Origin: an uncultured Clostridia bacterium
GTDB taxonomy: Bacteria; Bacillota; Clostridia; Christensenellales; Borkfalkiaceae
Direction of reading: 5' to 3'
NCBI GenBank assembly: GCA_944354535.1
Contig: CALVPY010000019.1
Span: 1-44,966 of the forward strand
DNA length: 44,966 bases
How positions within the stretch are numbered: the first letter of the stretch is position 1; every line of letters starts with the position of its first letter. Positions 42,154 through 44,966 of the stretch are shown here, in pieces. Both the position numbers and the translations under genes were made by a program. The notes below the pieces were generated by a model that was not told the origin of the DNA, did no database searches, and was given only the letters and a program-made list of their open reading frames with translations.

Positions 42154-43032
42154 TCAGCGGACGATCTCATCAAAGAACGCTTTCATATTTTGAAGCGTCT
42201 GATGTGCTTCGGGGATCTGCGGGATGGACGCCCAGGCATGCAGCTGTTTGTGCCCGATCTCCAGCTTGCACTTCACTCCCGCCGTCTTTGCCTTTTCATA
42301 GAGAAGTTTGCTGTCGTCGAACAGCACTTCGCTGTCCGACACCGACAAAAAGAGAGGCGGAAAGCCGCGGAATTCGCCATATATGGGCGAAATATTCGGG
42401 TCTTTCAAGAAGTCCTCTCCCGCGCCCGCAGGCACAAGTTTTTCAAGGAGCTTCCCGCCCGAAGGATCGCGCTTCAGCATATAATCCGTTTTGATATTTG
42501 CCTTGTGCGAGGGAAGATCCATGCCGATGCCCGCAACGGGCGAAAACGCCGCGACCGCCAAAGGCAGCGGAAGATGGGCGCGCATCGCCCGCTGTACGGT
42601 GCCGATGGCAAGCGCCCCGCCCGCGCTCCCGCCCAGAACAATGAGGCGCGGATACTTTTTGATGACCGCGCGGTACACTTCGAAGCAGTCCTCAAAGGCC
42701 GCAGGCAGCTTGTGTTCGGGTGCAAGCCGGTAATCGCAGGCAAGCACGTTGTAGCCGAGCTTATCGCAAAGATAGAAGGAAAGGGCGCGCGTCTCCTTCG
42801 CAGAGCCCGTCGTAAACCCGCCGCCGTGGATGTTGAGCACATAAATATCCCCGTTCCCCTGCTTTTCGATCAATTCGCACGGAACAGAAAGCCCCGCATC
42901 CCCGACCGTAACGCCCTTCGGGGGCTTGGGAAGCGGCCGCGCGGCATTTTGACGGCGCTCCTCCTCGGTGTCCTCGATGATGGGCATATGGCGGAACATG
43001 ACATTGAGAAAATGCGTCACAAAACTTGCCAT
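42154..43032 (-). CDS. Alpha/beta hydrolase, hormone-sensitive-lipase (HSL) family esterase
   Basis: 292 aa, cytoplasmic esterase. Oxyanion-hole motif LNIHGGGFTTGS near 65, nucleophile Ser in VLGGSAGGALA near 132, catalytic Asp in SVSDSEVLFDD near 228, and the His in KQLHAWAS near 258: the complete HSL/BD-FAE set. It probably removes acyl groups from imported rhamnosides. Start ATG 43032 has GGGGGG upstream. It is 64 bases upstream of GH78-2 and is driven from element C. Confidence 0.9.
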   Translation of the reverse strand: MASFVTHFLNVMFRHMPIIEDTEEERRQNAARPLPKPPKGVTVGDAGLSVPCELIEKQGNGDIYVLNIHGGGFTTGSAKETRALSFYLCDKLGYNVLACDYRLAPEHKLPAAFEDCFEVYRAVIKKYPRLIVLGGSAGGALAIGTVQRAMRAHLPLPLAVAAFSPVAGIGMDLPSHKANIKTDYMLKRDPSGGKLLEKLVPAGAGEDFLKDPNISPIYGEFRGFPPLFLSVSDSEVLFDDSKLLYEKAKTAGVKCKLEIGHKQLHAWASIPQIPEAHQTLQNMKAFFDEIVR

Positions 43033-43087
43033 CTTATCCCCCCTTTTGTTGTCTCAAAATCATAACGCCGTCTTTCGTTTTGAAACA

Positions 43088-43144
43088 ATTATATCAAATT
43101 CATCTCGGGAAAGTCTTGCACGATCGTTTTATTTCGAGCATAAT
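43088..43144. promoter_or_regulatory. Divergent promoter element C (esterase-GH78-2 operon)
   Basis: Minus strand: GACTTT (43110-43115), 16 bases, TATAAT (43088-43093), driving the esterase. Plus strand: TTGCAC (43116-43121), 17 bases, CATAAT (43139-43144), but no gene follows on plus. The outer arms are also symmetric: AAACAATTAT at 43084-43093 and ATAATTGTTT at 43140-43149. Confidence 0.7.
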
Positions 43145-43284
43145 TGTTTTATCTTTTTCCAAATTCCTCACACTGACGACGCGTGACCGCTCTTTTTCCG
43201 CAAAAAGAGAACACCTCCAAAGGAGAGATCCTTTCAAGAGGTGAAGAGCCCGGAAGCGCAGCCGGGAAGAATCAAAAATTTTTT
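43145..43284. other. Gap downstream of orphan plus promoter
   Basis: No ORF with a ribosome site on plus. It contains small hairpins: CTCTTTTT/AAAAAGAG near 43190-43210, the PIG-L terminator hairpin, and CCCGG-N8-CCGGG near 43249-43266 followed by an A/T-rich tract. A short untranslated RNA from the plus promoter is possible. Confidence 0.4.
43202..43243 (-). terminator. Terminator of the nagB-PIG-L operon
   Basis: On minus, CACCTC ... GAGGTG (43212-43243) encloses AAAGGA-TCTC-TCCTTT and is followed by TTCTCTTTTT. Confidence 0.7.
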
Positions 43285-44106
43285 TTACCGAAACTTTGCG
43301 ATATTCTCCTTGACCTGCGTTTTGAAGCGTTCAATGGCGGCCGTGATGTAGTCCGCAATGTCCACGGTTTCATCCATGAGCGGCGTCAAGTCCATTGCAT
43401 AGTTGAGCGCCGTGTAGGTGTCGCACGCGTGGCTTGCGGAGAATGTCGCGTTCGCGAGCCTGCGCCCCTCTGCCGCTAAGTCGTAGCGCTTCCCGCCCGC
43501 GATCTGGCTGGCGAACACCGCCGAAAGCGCGCGCATGAGGTTGGGATGTGCTCCGCAGTCGAGGTACACCTTCTCCTCGTCCGGGAGCCAATCCAAGTCT
43601 CTCCACACTTCGCAGCCGTACACCTTCTCCGGCCGTTCTTCGGGCCGCAACAGCCGCAGCGCAGCGATGACCCTGAGCGCCGTCGCAACGTGCGTCTCGT
43701 GTTTGTCCGCCAAGTTGTGCGTATAGAGATAATTCGGACGCGCCTTTCGGATGAGCTCGGCGAGTTCTTCGACGACCGCTCCCGCCCCCGCTTTCACTTC
43801 CTTCGACGGATGACCGAGAAGGGCGAGGAAACTGTACTCCCCGACGAACGCCGCCTTCTCCTGCTCCACGACGCGCACTTTCTTCATCTCTTCGTCCGTG
43901 TAATCGGCATAAAGGCCGCTTCTCGGGCTGCCCGCGCCGTCCGTCACCACGATGGCGCCGAACCACTTCTCCTTGCTCCCGAAGCACTCCGCGATGGGCG
44001 CATACGCCATGAACTCGATGTCGTCCTGATGCGCCGAGATCGCAAGGTGCGTCGTCCGTCTTACGCCCTCTTCTTCTTTCTTTTCATCCGGGATATACAT
44101 TTTCAT
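43285..44106 (-). CDS. PIG-L family N-acetyl-sugar deacetylase
   Basis: 273 aa zinc deacetylase of the GlcNAc-PI/diacetylchitobiose deacetylase family. The metal motif AHQDDIEFMA near 25 (His, Asp, Asp) and the downstream LYTHNLADKHETHVATALRV (second His and catalytic-site His) are intact. VVTDGAGSPRSGLYADYTDE is also typical. ATGA overlap with nagB suggests joint translation: this enzyme would free the amino group and NagB would deaminate the product. True substrate may be GlcNAc, a GlcNAc oligomer or another acetylated sugar. Confidence 0.9.
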   Translation of the reverse strand: MKMYIPDEKKEEEGVRRTTHLAISAHQDDIEFMAYAPIAECFGSKEKWFGAIVVTDGAGSPRSGLYADYTDEEMKKVRVVEQEKAAFVGEYSFLALLGHPSKEVKAGAGAVVEELAELIRKARPNYLYTHNLADKHETHVATALRVIAALRLLRPEERPEKVYGCEVWRDLDWLPDEEKVYLDCGAHPNLMRALSAVFASQIAGGKRYDLAAEGRRLANATFSASHACDTYTALNYAMDLTPLMDETVDIADYITAAIERFKTQVKENIAKFR

Positions 44107-44825
44107 ATCTTTTCTGCCGCCTCCCTGTCGGCTATGAGCGTACAGTCGGGGTGCAGCTGCAATACCGATGCGGGAACTTGTTCCGTCACCGCGCCCTTCA
44201 CCATCTTATATACGGCATCCGCCTTCTTCGCTCCGCTCGCCAAGATCAATATCTTCTTCGCCTGCATGATCTGTTTGATCCCCATCGTGAACGCCTTCCT
44301 CGGCACTTCCGAGATGTCGGAAAACAGCCGCGCGTTGTCCCTGACCGTGCTCTCCGCAAGCGTGACGACGTGCGTGCCGCTTGAAAACGCCGTGCCCGGC
44401 TCGTTGAACGCGATGTGGCCGTTGCTGCCCAACCCCAAAAGCTGGATGTCCCGCGGGAGTTCCTCCAACAGTCTATCGTACCGCGCACACTCCGCTTCCT
44501 CGTCCTCCGCCATGCCGTTCTCGATGTTGGTATGTTCGGGGACGATCCCCAGCCCGTCAAACAGGTTTTTGCGCATGAAATAGGCATAGCCCTGCGGATG
44601 CGAAGCGGGCAATCCCTGATATTCGTCCAGATTGACCGTGCGGATCTGCGAATAGTCCGTGCCGTTCTCTTTGCGGTCGGCGATGAGACGCGCATACAGC
44701 CCCAAAGGCGTCGTACCCGTCGCAAGCCCCAGCACCGCCTGCGGGGTCTGCCTGACAACGTCTAAGATCGACTGCGCCCCGATGCGCGAGAGTTCCTCGT
44801 AATCTTTTGTTATAACGATCTTCAT
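44103..44825 (-). CDS. nagB: Glucosamine-6-phosphate deaminase
   Basis: Converts glucosamine-6-phosphate to fructose-6-phosphate and ammonia. 240 aa, normal length. LGLATGTTPLGLYARL near 38, TVNLDEYQGL near 65 (catalytic Asp) and LLGLGSNGHIAFNEPG near 128 (catalytic His) are all present. Start ATG 44825 has AGGAGC upstream; the frame runs on to 44879, but the family starts at MKIVITKDYEEL. NagA is not in the window, and the deacetylase next to it may do that job. Confidence 0.94.
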   Translation of the reverse strand: MKIVITKDYEELSRIGAQSILDVVRQTPQAVLGLATGTTPLGLYARLIADRKENGTDYSQIRTVNLDEYQGLPASHPQGYAYFMRKNLFDGLGIVPEHTNIENGMAEDEEAECARYDRLLEELPRDIQLLGLGSNGHIAFNEPGTAFSSGTHVVTLAESTVRDNARLFSDISEVPRKAFTMGIKQIMQAKKILILASGAKKADAVYKMVKGAVTEQVPASVLQLHPDCTLIADREAAEKI

Positions 44826-44899
44826 TGCTTCTGCTCCTGCATTTTCATGAAATACTCCGGCCTGTGAAATGTCGGGCAATACGTCGGCGCGAGCTTCAT
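44822..44899 (-). CDS. Possible 25-residue coupled mini-ORF before nagB
   Basis: An ATG at 44899 opens 25 codons (MKLAPTYCPTFHRPEYFMKM, then QEQKQ). It starts inside the upstream stop (ATGA) and stops inside the nagB start (ATGA). No clear ribosome site and no known relative, so it may be chance. Confidence 0.25.
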   Translation of the reverse strand: MKLAPTYCPTFHRPEYFMKMQEQKQ

Positions 44900-44966
44900 T
44901 TCACAGCTTCCTGCATTTTTTCAAAGCAGCCGAGCATTTCGTCTACCAGCCGGAACTGCGTGTGCG
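44896..44966 (-). CDS. 3' end of an upstream gene cut by the window edge
   Basis: The last 22 codons of a minus-strand gene (HTQFRLVDEMLGCFEKMQEA, then VK and stop). Too short to identify. It is in line with nagB-PIG-L, so probably part of the same amino-sugar operon. Confidence 0.5.
   Translation of the reverse strand, partial: HTQFRLVDEMLGCFEKMQEAVK

Overview
The window looks like a chromosomal segment of a spore-forming, probably gut-associated member of the Clostridia (Firmicutes). The evidence is a forespore sigma factor (sigG), a YlmC/YmxH sporulation protein, a DnaD-type primosome protein, a THF riboswitch with an ECF folate transporter, and strong Shine-Dalgarno sites with TTGACA/TATAAT promoters. 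The DNA is GC-rich, so long antisense open frames are common and are mostly shadows. A more exact placement (for example Christensenellales) is only a guess.

Region 1 (1-20 kb) is housekeeping. It runs from the start of sbcD (cut by the left edge), a DnaD protein fused to a helicase-loader N-domain, ylmC and sigG, through a self-contained marR-degV unit with a perfect promoter and palindrome, a LysR regulator and mnmE. It then continues with ecfA1-ecfA2-ecfT-truA-membrane protein as one operon, and two linked runs on the minus strand: lgt-pncB-coiled-coil protein, then lspA-rluD-pyrR-der-plsY. Between those two runs lies about 140 bp of unassigned sequence with a nested hairpin.

Region 2 (19.6-24 kb) is mixed. 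A THF riboswitch controls a folate ECF S component, which would use the ECF core encoded 8 kb away. A yetF-like/DUF4363 pair is divergent from it. An aquaporin gene has lost its start codon at a T6 junction with a short AT-rich foreign stretch carrying an orphan ORF. A RelBE-type toxin-antitoxin pair follows, bracketed by two hairpins with an identical 26 bp core.

Region 3 (23.9-45 kb) is a plant- or host-glycan utilisation island. One operon encodes a sugar-binding lipoprotein, an unknown beta-rich lipoprotein, two ABC permeases, a secreted lipoprotein esterase and a GH3 glycosidase. Around it are two GH78 alpha-L-rhamnosidases, a GH1 glycosidase, a HSL-type esterase, and two paralogous AraC regulators, each divergent from a glycosidase gene. 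A PIG-L deacetylase and NagB (amino-sugar catabolism) close the window. The glycosidases have no signal peptides, so oligosaccharides are probably imported and cleaved inside. The clearest new signal is a shared divergent-promoter element found three times (near 35.44, 38.22 and 43.11 kb), in which the two opposite -35 boxes touch. It links both AraC genes, GH78, GH1 and the esterase-GH78 operon into one probable regulon.
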